From Alkalihalobacterium elongatum (GTDB lineage Bacteria > Bacillota > Bacilli > Bacillales > Bacillaceae_F), in NCBI RefSeq assembly GCF_019024285.1, contig NZ_WMKZ01000001.1, positions 124,001-188,000 of the forward strand: a DNA stretch of 64,000 nt, in the 5' to 3' direction. Position 1 is the first letter of the stretch. Each line of letters begins with the position of its first letter. The notes below the pieces were generated by a model. The model worked only from the letters and a program-made list of their open reading frames with translations. It did no database searches and was not told the origin of the DNA. Positions 17,889 to 26,523 of this stretch are shown piece after piece. The position numbers were made by a program, and so were the translations under genes.

Positions 17889-18778
17889 TAACATCCAACC
17901 TTTCCATTATTTTGAAACACGACAACACCATCACTTATTGCGGCATTTCCTGCTTCATTTAACACTCGGAAAAAAACTTTACGTTCTGTTTGGCTTTCGA
18001 TGGTATTCACGGTTTGAACCGTAATTGTTTGATTTGGAAAAACCATATCTGAAAATCTCCCAGATATGCTCTTCACCTTTCGCGGGTCCTTTTCCGATTC
18101 TTTATTTACAATTTCTGTTATTGCCATTCCTAATGTTGCTGTCCCTTGAACTAAGATATTTGGAAGCCCGACTCTTTTAGCAAACTTAGGTGATGTATGA
18201 ATATCAAAGACTATGTTATTACAGCCGTCATAGATGAATGGCTGCTCTGCAGTTATGTTAATTTTACGTTCCCATTGAATATCTTCCTCTTCTAATCTAT
18301 TGAAATTAGGGAGGTTTTCCTTACCGCTTCCACTATCCACACACACTACGCCTCTTAGCAATCCGCCAATCCACTCTGTTTGTATATGTTCCTTATTTTT
18401 ATCACTAATCGTAAATTTACTTACTAGAAGTGTTCCTGCCTTGTGTGGAAGAACAGCGGTAACTTCACCATCAATTGTTACTTCTTCGTCAGGAGAAATC
18501 AGTCTAGTAAATTCAATATGTTCAAAGTAATGAACGATATTTTCGAATAATTGAGGCTGATATGGCATCTCTGCATACTTATGAATTTTTGAGATGATTG
18601 GCCATGAAAGGACTACCGCAAACATAGGATGGGCAACATTTTGTTCACTAATTAAATCATTCATATATAAATGATTCGTATCACCAATTGACGCTCCATA
18701 ATTTGATGTTTGTCTCCAAGTGACATGTGTAGTTACTTCTTTAAACTTTAACCCTACGATATCTGATTTAATTTTCAT
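17888..18778 (-). CDS. MaoC-like double-hotdog dehydratase/thioester-binding protein
   Basis: The 296-residue protein has two hotdog-like halves. The N-terminal part resembles the FAS1-type dehydratase domain (QTSNYGASIGDTNHLYMND), and the C-terminal part carries a MaoC-like core (DIHTSPKFAKRVGLPNILVQGTATLGMAIT followed by SGRFSDMVFPNQTITV). Such proteins hydrate enoyl-CoA or otherwise act on acyl-CoA thioesters. It is translated just ahead of the overlapping synthetase gene and behind the TetR gene (74-bp gap). Substrate unknown. Confidence 0.75.
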   Translation of the reverse strand: MKIKSDIVGLKFKEVTTHVTWRQTSNYGASIGDTNHLYMNDLISEQNVAHPMFAVVLSWPIISKIHKYAEMPYQPQLFENIVHYFEHIEFTRLISPDEEVTIDGEVTAVLPHKAGTLLVSKFTISDKNKEHIQTEWIGGLLRGVVCVDSGSGKENLPNFNRLEEEDIQWERKINITAEQPFIYDGCNNIVFDIHTSPKFAKRVGLPNILVQGTATLGMAITEIVNKESEKDPRKVKSISGRFSDMVFPNQTITVQTVNTIESQTERKVFFRVLNEAGNAAISDGVVVFQNNGKVGC

Positions 18779-18852
18779 ATATTTCCCTCGCTATCATGTT
18801 TCTTTTATCATGTATCCAAAAATGATTTCCATATCAAGGTTAATAATTATGA

Positions 18853-19443
18853 TTATTCCCTTAGTTCTCGCAGGTGTTGTTGAATTAAATGCTTTGCTGT
18901 TGCTGGATTAAAAAAATCAAGTAAATAAAACGTACTAAGATGAATCAATACACCTACTAAGTTCCACCCAAACTGGTTCGAATCAACGTTTTGATTAATA
19001 TCCCCCTTTCTTTTTCCTTCTTCAACAATAGATGTTATGAAATGAGCGTATTGTCGGTACGTGTGATCTAATACAGCTTTTATTTCAGGATCATCGAATT
19101 CAGATATCGCCTGGTAGTATATTTTCAACTCCTTCCTGTATGTAGCCATCGATTTGAGGTAGTTTTCCATTAATTCTTCGATTTTCTCTGGTGTACTATG
19201 TGCGTAATTCTCTACACTTTTTTCAAGTCGTTCGATAGTTTTTTCTCCGATAACAGACAATGTTGCAAGAAATAGATTTTTCTTTGAAGCAAAGTGCCGA
19301 TAAACCATTGGCTCTGTCACTTCAGCAAGACCTGCTATTTCTGGGACTTTTGCTTGGCGGTAATTCGATTTTGAAAATTCCTCAATCGCTGCTCTTAAGA
19401 TCATTTTTTTACGCTCTTTAGCTGAGATTCTCTTTGTTGCCAT
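18853..19443 (-). CDS. TetR-family transcriptional regulator
   Basis: The 196-residue protein has an N-terminal TetR helix-turn-helix (ERKKMILRAAIEEFSKSNYRQAKVPEIAGLAEVTEPMVYRHFASKKNLFLATL) and a helical ligand domain. I placed the start at the ATG at 19443, since the GTG nine bases upstream is too close to AAAGGA. A perfect 22-bp palindrome sits 30-51 bp upstream, overlapping the likely promoter, so it should repress itself and the acyl-CoA genes behind it. The ligand may be an acyl-CoA, as for many regulators in this setting (inference). Confidence 0.88.
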   Translation of the reverse strand: MATKRISAKERKKMILRAAIEEFSKSNYRQAKVPEIAGLAEVTEPMVYRHFASKKNLFLATLSVIGEKTIERLEKSVENYAHSTPEKIEELMENYLKSMATYRKELKIYYQAISEFDDPEIKAVLDHTYRQYAHFITSIVEEGKRKGDINQNVDSNQFGWNLVGVLIHLSTFYLLDFFNPATAKHLIQQHLRELRE

Positions 19444-19472
19444 TACAAACACTGTCCTTTCATGTTGTTAAG

Positions 19473-19494
19473 TAAGTTAGTTATAACTAACTTA
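19473..19494. promoter_or_regulatory. TetR operator palindrome
   Basis: TAAGTTAG-TTATAA-CTAACTTA is a perfect 22-bp inverted repeat between a TATAAT-like -10 on the minus strand (near 19496-19501) and the tetR start. Confidence 0.7.
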
Positions 19495-19564
19495 TTATAA
19501 AATACAGAATATTTCAATAAATACTTTGTATTTCTGTTGAATTTTTTTATGATTTCTTATTAAT

Positions 19565-19690
19565 AGGCTGTTTTCGTAAACTTTGTTGCTATTGGACCGT
19601 TTTTTGAACATAAATTAGCCCTAATGGACAAAAGCTTCACGCTAAAGCGTGAAAAACCAAGCTTTTGCTTGGTTAACGGTCCAATAGCTT
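19565..19690. repeat. MITE-like hairpin element
   Basis: The 14-bp perfect terminal inverted repeats GCTATTGGACCGTT (19588-19601) and its complement (19675-19688) enclose two perfect hairpins: TTCACGC-TAAA-GCGTGAA (19636-19653) and ACCAAGC-TTTT-GCTTGGT (19656-19673). A leader GGCTGTTTTCGTAAAC lies just outside. There is no ORF. Decayed relatives are at 21478-21535 and 7466-7498. Confidence 0.6.
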
Positions 19691-19702
19691 AGAGACTAAA
19701 AA

Positions 19703-19724
19703 AGTCCCCTATAGTTAGGGGACT
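19703..19724 (-). terminator. Bidirectional terminator
   Basis: AGTCCCCT-N6-AGGGGACT stem, with A-rich 5' and T-containing 3' flanks, between the GGDEF gene end and the MITE-like element. Confidence 0.65.
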
Positions 19725-19860
19725 CTTAAAGGTCATCATCGAGCATAATTATAAAGATAGTCTTCACAGATAAACGTGTAATAGATTATGAATAATTGGT
19801 TGTATACTTACCTTTCCTGGACACCAATGAAATAAAGTGAGTTATTACCCTTTGCCTACT

Positions 19861-21192
19861 TTATGGTTTTATAGTTTGAACCTGGTTTCTCCCAGCTTCC
19901 TTTGCCTCGTATAATGCTCTATCAGCGGCTTTAATTAAAAGTTTAGGGTCGCTAGCCATAGGTGGAATTATAGTAGCAGTTCCAATACTAATTGTTAAAA
20001 ATTTGCTAATTAATGAACCTGAATGAGGTATTTTTAATGCTTCAATTGTTAATCTAATATTTTCAGCAACATGCTTTCCACCCATTTCATCAGTATCGGG
20101 TAAAATCACACTAAACTCTTCGCCTCCATAACGACAAACCACATCAATCGGACGCTTTAAAACATCTTTTATTGCTTTAGCAACATGTTTTAAGGCGTCA
20201 TCGCCCTTTTGATGCCCATATGTGTCATTATAAGGTTTAAAATAATCAATATCGATCATGAGAAGAGTGATTGGACTAGAATATCGAATGGCACGTTTCC
20301 ATTCTTTTATTAATCTTTCATCAAAATATCGTCGATTCCCTATTGCTGTTAATCCATCTTTAGTAGATAAATTTTGAAGTTTTTCATTTACTTCTTGCAG
20401 TTTTTGTTCCTCAATTTTTCTCTTTGTTATATCTCGGGACATAACAATAAGCTGGGGATCTTCAGGTTCTCTTCTGGGTAAAGATCTAACAGTCGATTCA
20501 AACCAAATATATTTTCCGTCCTTTCGTTGGATCCGATAAGTTGAAACACCAGCTCCTGTAATCATCATTAGCTCATGATTTTGTCTAACAATCTTATGAT
20601 CCTCGGGATGGATAAAAACATATCCAGACTTCCCAATCAGTTCTTGATCATCATATTGTAGCATCTCTTTGACAGCAGCAGACACAAACAAATACTCACC
20701 AGCTGCATTATGAATCGTGATCATATCTCTAGAGTATTCGGTTATAATTTGAAACAACTCTTCTACTTCCTTTAGCTTTTTCTCTACTAATTTTCGCTCG
20801 GTGATATTACGCGATATAACGATTAAATGTGGTTCACCTAGTTCTACTAATTCACCTGCTACCTTTCCAGATAAACTTTTAATAGAGGATTCAAACCAAA
20901 TGTACTCCCCGTCTTTTCGTCGAATACGATACGTAGAAACAACGTAGCCAGTTTTTAGTAACATCTCATGGTTATGGCGAGCTGTCTCATGATCCTCTAC
21001 GTGTATAAATAAATAACTATCTTTGCCAACTAATTCTTCACTTTTATATTGTAGTATTTCTTCTCCTGCAGGCGAAACATAAAGATACCTACCCTTTAAA
21101 TCATGGACAGTGATCATATCACTTGAATATTCTGCAATTAGTTGAAAGAGGTCGTCACCTTTACTTATATTTGCTAAGATTTCATTACTCAA
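19861..21192 (-). CDS. PAS-PAS-GGDEF diguanylate cyclase
   Basis: The 443-residue soluble protein makes cyclic di-GMP from GTP. Two PAS domains (about 14-130 and 142-262, each with a C-terminal ITxRK motif) precede a GGDEF domain (about 275-440) with an intact catalytic motif (RYGGEEF). The inhibitory site RPID lies five residues before it. The PAS copies are clearly duplicated (DMITVH.. / DMITIH.., STYRIRRKDGEYIWFES / STYRIQRKDGKYIWFES). There is no membrane segment. A hairpin with a T run lies in the leader. Confidence 0.92.
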   Translation of the reverse strand: MSNEILANISKGDDLFQLIAEYSSDMITVHDLKGRYLYVSPAGEEILQYKSEELVGKDSYLFIHVEDHETARHNHEMLLKTGYVVSTYRIRRKDGEYIWFESSIKSLSGKVAGELVELGEPHLIVISRNITERKLVEKKLKEVEELFQIITEYSRDMITIHNAAGEYLFVSAAVKEMLQYDDQELIGKSGYVFIHPEDHKIVRQNHELMMITGAGVSTYRIQRKDGKYIWFESTVRSLPRREPEDPQLIVMSRDITKRKIEEQKLQEVNEKLQNLSTKDGLTAIGNRRYFDERLIKEWKRAIRYSSPITLLMIDIDYFKPYNDTYGHQKGDDALKHVAKAIKDVLKRPIDVVCRYGGEEFSVILPDTDEMGGKHVAENIRLTIEALKIPHSGSLISKFLTISIGTATIIPPMASDPKLLIKAADRALYEAKEAGRNQVQTIKP

Positions 21193-21221
21193 CTTTTTCT
21201 CCCCTTCTAGTTCTTACTCCC

Positions 21222-21249
21222 TAAAAAAATACCAACAAACCGTTGGCAT
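21222..21249 (-). terminator. Terminator-like hairpin in the 5' leader of the cyclase gene
   Basis: On the minus strand GCCAAC-N5-GTTGGT is followed by seven T, ending about 30 nt before the start codon. It could attenuate read-through into the cyclase gene. The T-rich stretch on the other side makes it bidirectional. Confidence 0.5.
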
Positions 21250-21477
21250 AAGTATTTTTTCTCTCTATAACTTTAAAAATTTAAAAATTTAGTATTAAAT
21301 TCACACTTCATAGAAAATTAATTACAATTGCATCGCAAGTTATGACTTTATATCTAGTTTCATTATACTATAATATACTAACATTGATAATTTCTCCGTT
21401 CTGTTTTCTTACTTTAAAAATTTCATTAAGCTCTGTTAAAGTTTCGTGTTGAATTTATTCTCATCATGATAAATAAG

Positions 21478-21535
21478 GCTGGTTCGTAAACTATGTTGCT
21501 ATGCTTCACATTAAAACGTGAAGAGCAAAAAATAA
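21478..21535. repeat. Decayed copy of the MITE-like element
   Basis: GGCTGGTTCGTAAACTATG matches the 19.56-kb leader with few changes. It is followed by a CTTCAC...GTGAAG hairpin equivalent to the first hairpin there. The right inverted repeat is lost. Confidence 0.5.
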
Positions 21536-21671
21536 TTAACAAAACTTGTAATAAACTAAAAATAAGCATAAGCAGATTCTCACAACCGTAAATATGTTCT
21601 GTAATGTTACCCCCTCCTCAATAATAAACTTAAATAACTTTTAAAAATTTTTAAGCATAGGATGGGACGCT

Positions 21672-22517
21672 ATGATACAAATTTCAGGAATGCCCTTTCA
21701 ACCAAGTGGCACGATGAATACTGGAAGTATTGAAAGAATTATTATTCAGCAAATGCTTAACGATCCAGTCTTATATTCATATCCTTCCAATAATGCATTT
21801 TTGTTTGAAGTCAGGTCTAGGAAAAACATTATAGAAAGCGCAAACGAAATGAATGAAAGCGAAGTAAAGTTTACAACTTTTAGATACGCTCGCTGTAATC
21901 CTGCATATTGGAATCTCACGGGAGCAGGCGGATTTCTGCTGAAGCCTAACGTGAGTCCATCGGAAGCTATTCAAGACATTTATCGCAACAGTTCACTATA
22001 TGCAACTGAATGCGCAACAGCTTGCGTAATTATTCTATATCATGCGATTTTAAAAAGTATCGGTAGGCCTGTTTTTAATTCCTTATTTTACAACCTCTAT
22101 TTGTACAGTTGGCATACAGACCCTGACCTTGGGCTATATACCTTTAATGGTAGTCATTTTTTACCTGGTGATATAGTTTATTTTAATAATCCAGACTTTA
22201 ATGTTCAAACCCCGTGGTTTAGAGGGTTAAATGCTGTTGTTATGAGCGATGGAAGATTTTTCGGGCATGGATTTGGGATTATGACTGCTGATGAAATCCT
22301 AGAATTTTTGAATACACAGAGACAACCTGGGAGTAATCAATTAGCTTATTTAACAAGTTTAATCACAAGACCATCCTTTAACACTTTATCAAATTATGTA
22401 ACGTTACAAAGAGAGCGCATTACTCATAAAAAGACACCGCATGTAATACACCACAATAAAAATCGTCTATCATTCGTTCAGCATCAAGATTATTTAAATA
22501 ATACGTATAATAATTAA
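21672..22517 (+). CDS. tgl: Spore-coat protein-glutamine gamma-glutamyltransferase
   Basis: The 281-residue protein matches spore transglutaminase Tgl, which cross-links coat proteins through glutamyl-lysine bonds. It keeps the Glu113-Cys114 pair (ATECATACVI) that corresponds to Glu115-Cys116 of the B. subtilis enzyme, and the GDIVYFNNPDF and GHGFGI motifs. The WRGEN motif carrying the second catalytic Glu of B. subtilis is FRGLN here (Leu186). The C-terminal tail (ITHKKTPHVIHHNKNRL...) is longer than usual. The start follows TAGGATGGG. Probably mother-cell expressed. Confidence 0.88.
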   Translation: MIQISGMPFQPSGTMNTGSIERIIIQQMLNDPVLYSYPSNNAFLFEVRSRKNIIESANEMNESEVKFTTFRYARCNPAYWNLTGAGGFLLKPNVSPSEAIQDIYRNSSLYATECATACVIILYHAILKSIGRPVFNSLFYNLYLYSWHTDPDLGLYTFNGSHFLPGDIVYFNNPDFNVQTPWFRGLNAVVMSDGRFFGHGFGIMTADEILEFLNTQRQPGSNQLAYLTSLITRPSFNTLSNYVTLQRERITHKKTPHVIHHNKNRLSFVQHQDYLNNTYNN

Positions 22518-22644
22518 CTAATAGTAAACTGTGGTTTTTAATACGATCATGACATATACCCATTTTTCATGTAGACAGGTTCCACTTTCAAATAGGTGAG
22601 TATAATGTTAGTGACAAATAACTAACACGAAAGGAAGTTTTCAA

Positions 22645-22902
22645 ATGTACGCTAACGTAAATGCAGCACCTTTTATGGGAGCTCATGCTAATGTAGCACC
22701 CTCTATGATGGATAATGTAGCACCTTCAATGATGGATAATATACCACCTGTTATGGGAGCTTATGATCAACCACATCATACTGCCCCTTTTTATGGATAT
22801 GGACATTGTCCTCCAACACGTGGGTACGATAACTTTGTATTAATTGTTGTATTGTTTATTTTATTAATCATCGTAGGTGCATACGGCTTCACAAAATGCT
22901 AA
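22645..22902 (+). CDS. YjcZ-family small sporulation membrane protein
   Basis: The 85-residue protein ends with the family's hydrophobic segment FVLIVVLFILLIIVGAYG. The N-terminal half is low complexity, with a duplicated NVAPSMMD unit (coded by an 18-24 bp DNA duplication) and a His/Tyr-rich stretch. AAAGGAAG precedes the ATG. YjcZ-like proteins are made in sporulating cells; their role is unclear. It lies directly behind tgl with its own TATAAT-containing upstream region, and a strong terminator follows. Confidence 0.8.
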   Translation: MYANVNAAPFMGAHANVAPSMMDNVAPSMMDNIPPVMGAYDQPHHTAPFYGYGHCPPTRGYDNFVLIVVLFILLIIVGAYGFTKC

Positions 22903-22946
22903 TATAGTATGCTGTACCACAGCCTAGAGATGAATACTTGATTGAA

Positions 22947-22980
22947 GACAAGGACATAGCTTAATATGTCCTTGTCTTTC
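22947..22980 (+). terminator. Terminator of the YjcZ-like gene
   Basis: Perfect 12-bp stem GACAAGGACATA / TATGTCCTTGTC followed by TTTC. Confidence 0.8.
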
Positions 22981-23038
22981 CGTCAAAACATGTAGAAATA
23001 GTCTATACACTGCTTTCACTTTCATAACATAAATGAAG

Positions 23039-23072
23039 AAAATCCAGGGTAAATGGTTCGCCCCTGGATTTT
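23039..23072 (-). terminator. Terminator of the M2 peptidase gene
   Basis: The perfect 11-bp stem AAAATCCAGGG / CCCTGGATTTT works in both directions and lies 10 bp past the peptidase stop. Confidence 0.85.
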
Positions 23073-23081
23073 GCTTTATTA

Positions 23082-24671
23082 CTATTCATTTTTGTTTAGT
23101 TTGCAATACGCATCTACAAAAAATTGCGGGTTAAGCGGTTGTCCAGTTACCTTTTCAATCTTTTCATTCCAGTGATATTTCGAACCTGGTTTGAAGAACT
23201 CTTCTCTTAGGAAATTACCAACTGTTGTTGTGAAAAACTGCTCTGATAAATTTGTATTAATATGTTGATGCAGTTGAGCAGAAGTCAGCTCCCCTAGTAG
23301 GTAATTTTGATAATAAACAGGTGCCAAAGTGAAGTGAATTTTTGCAGCCCAGTCAGGAGCATTACGTCCTTCTGGTGCATTTACTAATTGGATTTCACTT
23401 ACGAGCTTCCACCATAATGCATTTAAATCTTGGTCTGGATTTTCGTACAGCTCTTTTTCAAAAAATACAAAAGTAATGATCCAGCGAGCTGAAATTAACA
23501 TTTTAAGCTGTTCGAATTTTTCAAGTGAAGGTGCAATTGTATTTAGTTTATCATCCTCTACCTTTAAAAATGTAGCTAACCACTCACGATTTTGAGTCAT
23601 TTTTCCAAATAACATCGCGATCGCTTCTGTAGTTAACGTATGGGCAGGCGCTCTTAACACATACGGTAAATCGAGATCTAGGTATTTGAAATATGCCGCA
23701 TGTCCGAATTCGTGTAACATCGTACCCATCCAATAGGAATTTGGTTGATTATTACATAGCACACGTGTATCACCTTCACGATCCATATCCATACAAAAAG
23801 CAGTTGGGTTTTTCCCAGGACGAGGATTTAAATCACTTTTCGCGTATAAGTCCTCAATCGGGATATTCATCTCAGCAAAAGTGTCTGCCGTTAGTTTTTC
23901 AAGATCTTCATTTTTAAAATATGGGTCTAAATTTGTCTCATTAGAAGCCGGGGCCTCTTGGAAAAATGGATCGACATAATGCCATGGCCTAAGTTCTGAT
24001 ACTTCTATACCGAACTTACTAGCTAATTGTTGATCCAACTCATCTTTTAACCGACGATAAGTACTATCAGATAAATCAACTAGCTTTTGAAATATAGCAA
24101 AAATTTCATCACGATCTAATTCTTGATTTTCAAACGACATTTCATGGTAATTGTTATACCCTACAGCTCTAGCTGCTTCATTTCGCTTCTTGACTAATGT
24201 TAACAGTTTCTCTTCGACAACTTGACCAACTTCTTTTGATGCTTTCCATGCGTCTTCACGTTCTTTTAAATCTTCACTATTAAGTAAAATATTACGTACA
24301 TCATTAGCAGATAACTTCTTTCCATTTACTTCAGGTTCGTATGTATTGAACATATGATTTAATTCTGCAGATAGTTGCGATAATTCCTTTAAACTCTCGA
24401 TAGGCAGTTGATTTTCTCTAAACTGGCTGCGTAGAGCTTCGAGCTGTCTTTTTTCAATAGCTGTTAGTTCAGTTTGTTTTAAATAATTTTGAACAGCTTC
24501 GAACAATTCGCTGTTTGAAAAGTACGTACGAAACTCCGTTTGAGCTTCTCCTACTTTTTCTGCCCATTCTTTTTCACCTGTTGTTTGCGCCATCCAACTA
24601 GCATTTGTAATGTTACGATAAAGTATTTCAACCATCATATTTTGTTGTTGTAGAAATTGTTTTACTGTCAT
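23082..24671 (-). CDS. M2-family (ACE-like) zinc metallopeptidase
   Basis: The 530-residue enzyme has the gluzincin motif HEFGH, with the third zinc ligand in TTEAIAMLFG and the family's NQPNSYWMGTMLHEFGHA context. The C-terminal HFTLAPVYYQNYLLGEL segment is also typical of M2 peptidyl-dipeptidases. It has no signal peptide, so it should act in the cytoplasm on oligopeptides. The frame extends upstream, but GGAGG with correct spacing fixes the ATG at 24671 (MTVKQFLQQ). Monocistronic. Confidence 0.88.
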   Translation of the reverse strand: MTVKQFLQQQNMMVEILYRNITNASWMAQTTGEKEWAEKVGEAQTEFRTYFSNSELFEAVQNYLKQTELTAIEKRQLEALRSQFRENQLPIESLKELSQLSAELNHMFNTYEPEVNGKKLSANDVRNILLNSEDLKEREDAWKASKEVGQVVEEKLLTLVKKRNEAARAVGYNNYHEMSFENQELDRDEIFAIFQKLVDLSDSTYRRLKDELDQQLASKFGIEVSELRPWHYVDPFFQEAPASNETNLDPYFKNEDLEKLTADTFAEMNIPIEDLYAKSDLNPRPGKNPTAFCMDMDREGDTRVLCNNQPNSYWMGTMLHEFGHAAYFKYLDLDLPYVLRAPAHTLTTEAIAMLFGKMTQNREWLATFLKVEDDKLNTIAPSLEKFEQLKMLISARWIITFVFFEKELYENPDQDLNALWWKLVSEIQLVNAPEGRNAPDWAAKIHFTLAPVYYQNYLLGELTSAQLHQHINTNLSEQFFTTTVGNFLREEFFKPGSKYHWNEKIEKVTGQPLNPQFFVDAYCKLNKNE

Positions 24672-24973
24672 GGGATATCCTCCATCTATAAGATATGAGC
24701 GCTTTATATAAGCCCTTAAATTAATATTATAATAAAATACCATTGAAGTGCTAACGCTTTCACTTTTAAGCTTTATAATCTTTGCTAGTAAAAAAACTCC
24801 ATATGCTTTTTTCTTGCCAATAATAATTAATCCTATCTGAAAAGTTCCTGTATGGAATTTAAACTAATGGACATCTGGATCTGTAGAACAGAACAACTTT
24901 TTATCCTTTTCGTCTCAAGTACGTCCCGTTGCCTCTTCTTAACAACCTGTATTATCTTACTCTAGAAACCTTT
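24672..24973. other. Intergenic, nothing recognised
   Basis: This stretch holds the M2 peptidase promoter region and the trailer of the next minus-strand gene. I see no ORF with a ribosome site and no strong hairpin. Confidence 0.4.
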
Positions 24974-25360
24974 TTATATTCCGCTATTTTCTATTAATTG
25001 ATAAACTTCATGAGCTGACCGTTCTGATAGGGAATAATTCGTATGTGTTTCAGTTGTATTCATGATTGTGCCTGAACTTTCATTTATCCAAAGAAAATAA
25101 GATTCCTCATTCCATTCTAATTTGTATTGTGGATCTGCCATATCTACAACTCCTGGTTGTTTAACTGCTTGGATAAATGCTTTTTGAATGATCTCGATTT
25201 CGTTTGTCGCCGTTATAATAACACTAGAATCCTCAACTATCTCCGTAAAGTTATCCATTTTAAATACTGTTATCGCTTCAATCTTTTCATTCGAACAGCA
25301 TACCAACAGTAATACTATCATTAAGCCATACAATCTATTACATGTTAACTTGACCAACAA
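24974..25360 (-). CDS. Small lipoprotein, function unknown
   Basis: The 128-residue product has a hydrophobic signal ending in LLLVCCS, a plausible lipobox, and a mature domain with the pattern ITVFKMDNFTEI...ITATNEIEIIQKAFIQAVKQPGVVDMADPQYKLEW seen in YhfM-like Bacillus proteins. It starts at one of two consecutive TTG codons behind GGGGAG; the second TTG (25357) has the better spacing. It follows the membrane-anchored gene at 25409 with a 48-bp gap and is probably co-transcribed. Function unknown. Confidence 0.65.
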   Translation of the reverse strand: MLVKLTCNRLYGLMIVLLLVCCSNEKIEAITVFKMDNFTEIVEDSSVIITATNEIEIIQKAFIQAVKQPGVVDMADPQYKLEWNEESYFLWINESSGTIMNTTETHTNYSLSERSAHEVYQLIENSGI

Positions 25361-25408
25361 AAAAACTCCCCAATCTCGTACTTTGGTTTTCTCTTCTTTT
25401 CCACTACA

Positions 25409-26257
25409 TTACCATTGTCGTTCATCAATAACCCCATCTAAAAGATCAAAAATTTGTTTTTCCGTGCTTCCGTCAGCGTATGTTACTTCGATTTCAACAT
25501 AAATCATATTTTCTTCCTCTACCCGAACTATCCATACCTTCTCTCCGTGCAGTTCATGATGCATGTAGTCCAACTCTATTCCGTCATCATAAATTTCATT
25601 AATAAAATCAACAACTTTTTGTGAGCCGTCATTAAAATGAATATTAGCTGTTGCCTTTTCGATTTTATAAAATTCAAATATGACTTCTCCCTGCTCAATT
25701 AATGCTTCAAAAATAGTACTTTTCCCACCTGTTTCAGTTGAAAAGCTGATCAATAATTCACGGGACCCATATAGTTCAGTTGGGATGAATTCAGTTTCTG
25801 AACTTCTGTTCATAGTACCTTCTGCAGATATCTTATACATGTAGGTTTCATCTGGATCTATTTGAATAGGTGCTTCATATGTCGTCCCCGAAAGCTCTAT
25901 TGCTTTAACCTCAACCCATTCTCCATCCTCCTCTTTCTTGTATGAGAATACGACTTCAGTCTCACTTTCTAATTCTCTAAACGTCCATTGTGCCTGTAAG
26001 TGAAATTCTCCCAGACTAGAAGCTTCAACATTTGGGAGGAAGTTGATATCAGCAACCCACTTTTCACCCTCTTTTAATTCATATAAATCTTGTTGAATGT
26101 TAGACAACCTGTCATACATAAAACTCTCCGTAGAAGAGTGACTCTCCCTTAAAATATTTATCTCTTGTTCTAGTTGATTCATTTTAAAAATACTATAAAT
26201 ATTGAATACTAGACTTACTATTACAACAGCCAAGATTATTTTAAGTGGATTTCTCAT
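25409..26257 (-). CDS. Membrane-anchored protein with external beta-rich domain, function unknown
   Basis: This 282-residue protein has one N-terminal helix (about 5-25), then a short coiled coil (NQLEQEINILRESHSSTESFMYDRLSNIQQDLYEL) and a beta-rich acidic external domain. GGAGG five bases upstream selects the ATG at 26257 (MRNPLK) rather than the upstream one. I do not recognise a family. It pairs with the small lipoprotein behind it, so the two may act together at the cell surface. Confidence 0.65.
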   Translation of the reverse strand: MRNPLKIILAVVIVSLVFNIYSIFKMNQLEQEINILRESHSSTESFMYDRLSNIQQDLYELKEGEKWVADINFLPNVEASSLGEFHLQAQWTFRELESETEVVFSYKKEEDGEWVEVKAIELSGTTYEAPIQIDPDETYMYKISAEGTMNRSSETEFIPTELYGSRELLISFSTETGGKSTIFEALIEQGEVIFEFYKIEKATANIHFNDGSQKVVDFINEIYDDGIELDYMHHELHGEKVWIVRVEEENMIYVEIEVTYADGSTEKQIFDLLDGVIDERQW

Positions 26258-26523
26258 TGTTTCCTCCATGTCTTAATAATAGTTACTTACTATAAGAATA
26301 GCTTGACTTCTCTGATAATATTATTTCATCCTTATATTACCATGCCTTAACTGTTGGGTGGAAAATAATTCTTTTTCATTATGATCTCCCTTCTACTCAA
26401 TATAGTAAAATTTATTAAGATTTAGTAACATTTCGAAAAAATCATATCTACTTCTAGTAATCTATCTTAAATCGTGAGAAAATAGAGATAATTATCTAGT
26501 AAAAGTTTGCTGGAGGAAAAGAT

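Noticed and set aside
21301-21400. Possible cyclic-di-GMP riboswitch upstream of the diguanylate cyclase
   Set aside because: I looked for the conserved GEMM core on the minus strand and did not find it; only a simple terminator-like hairpin is present.
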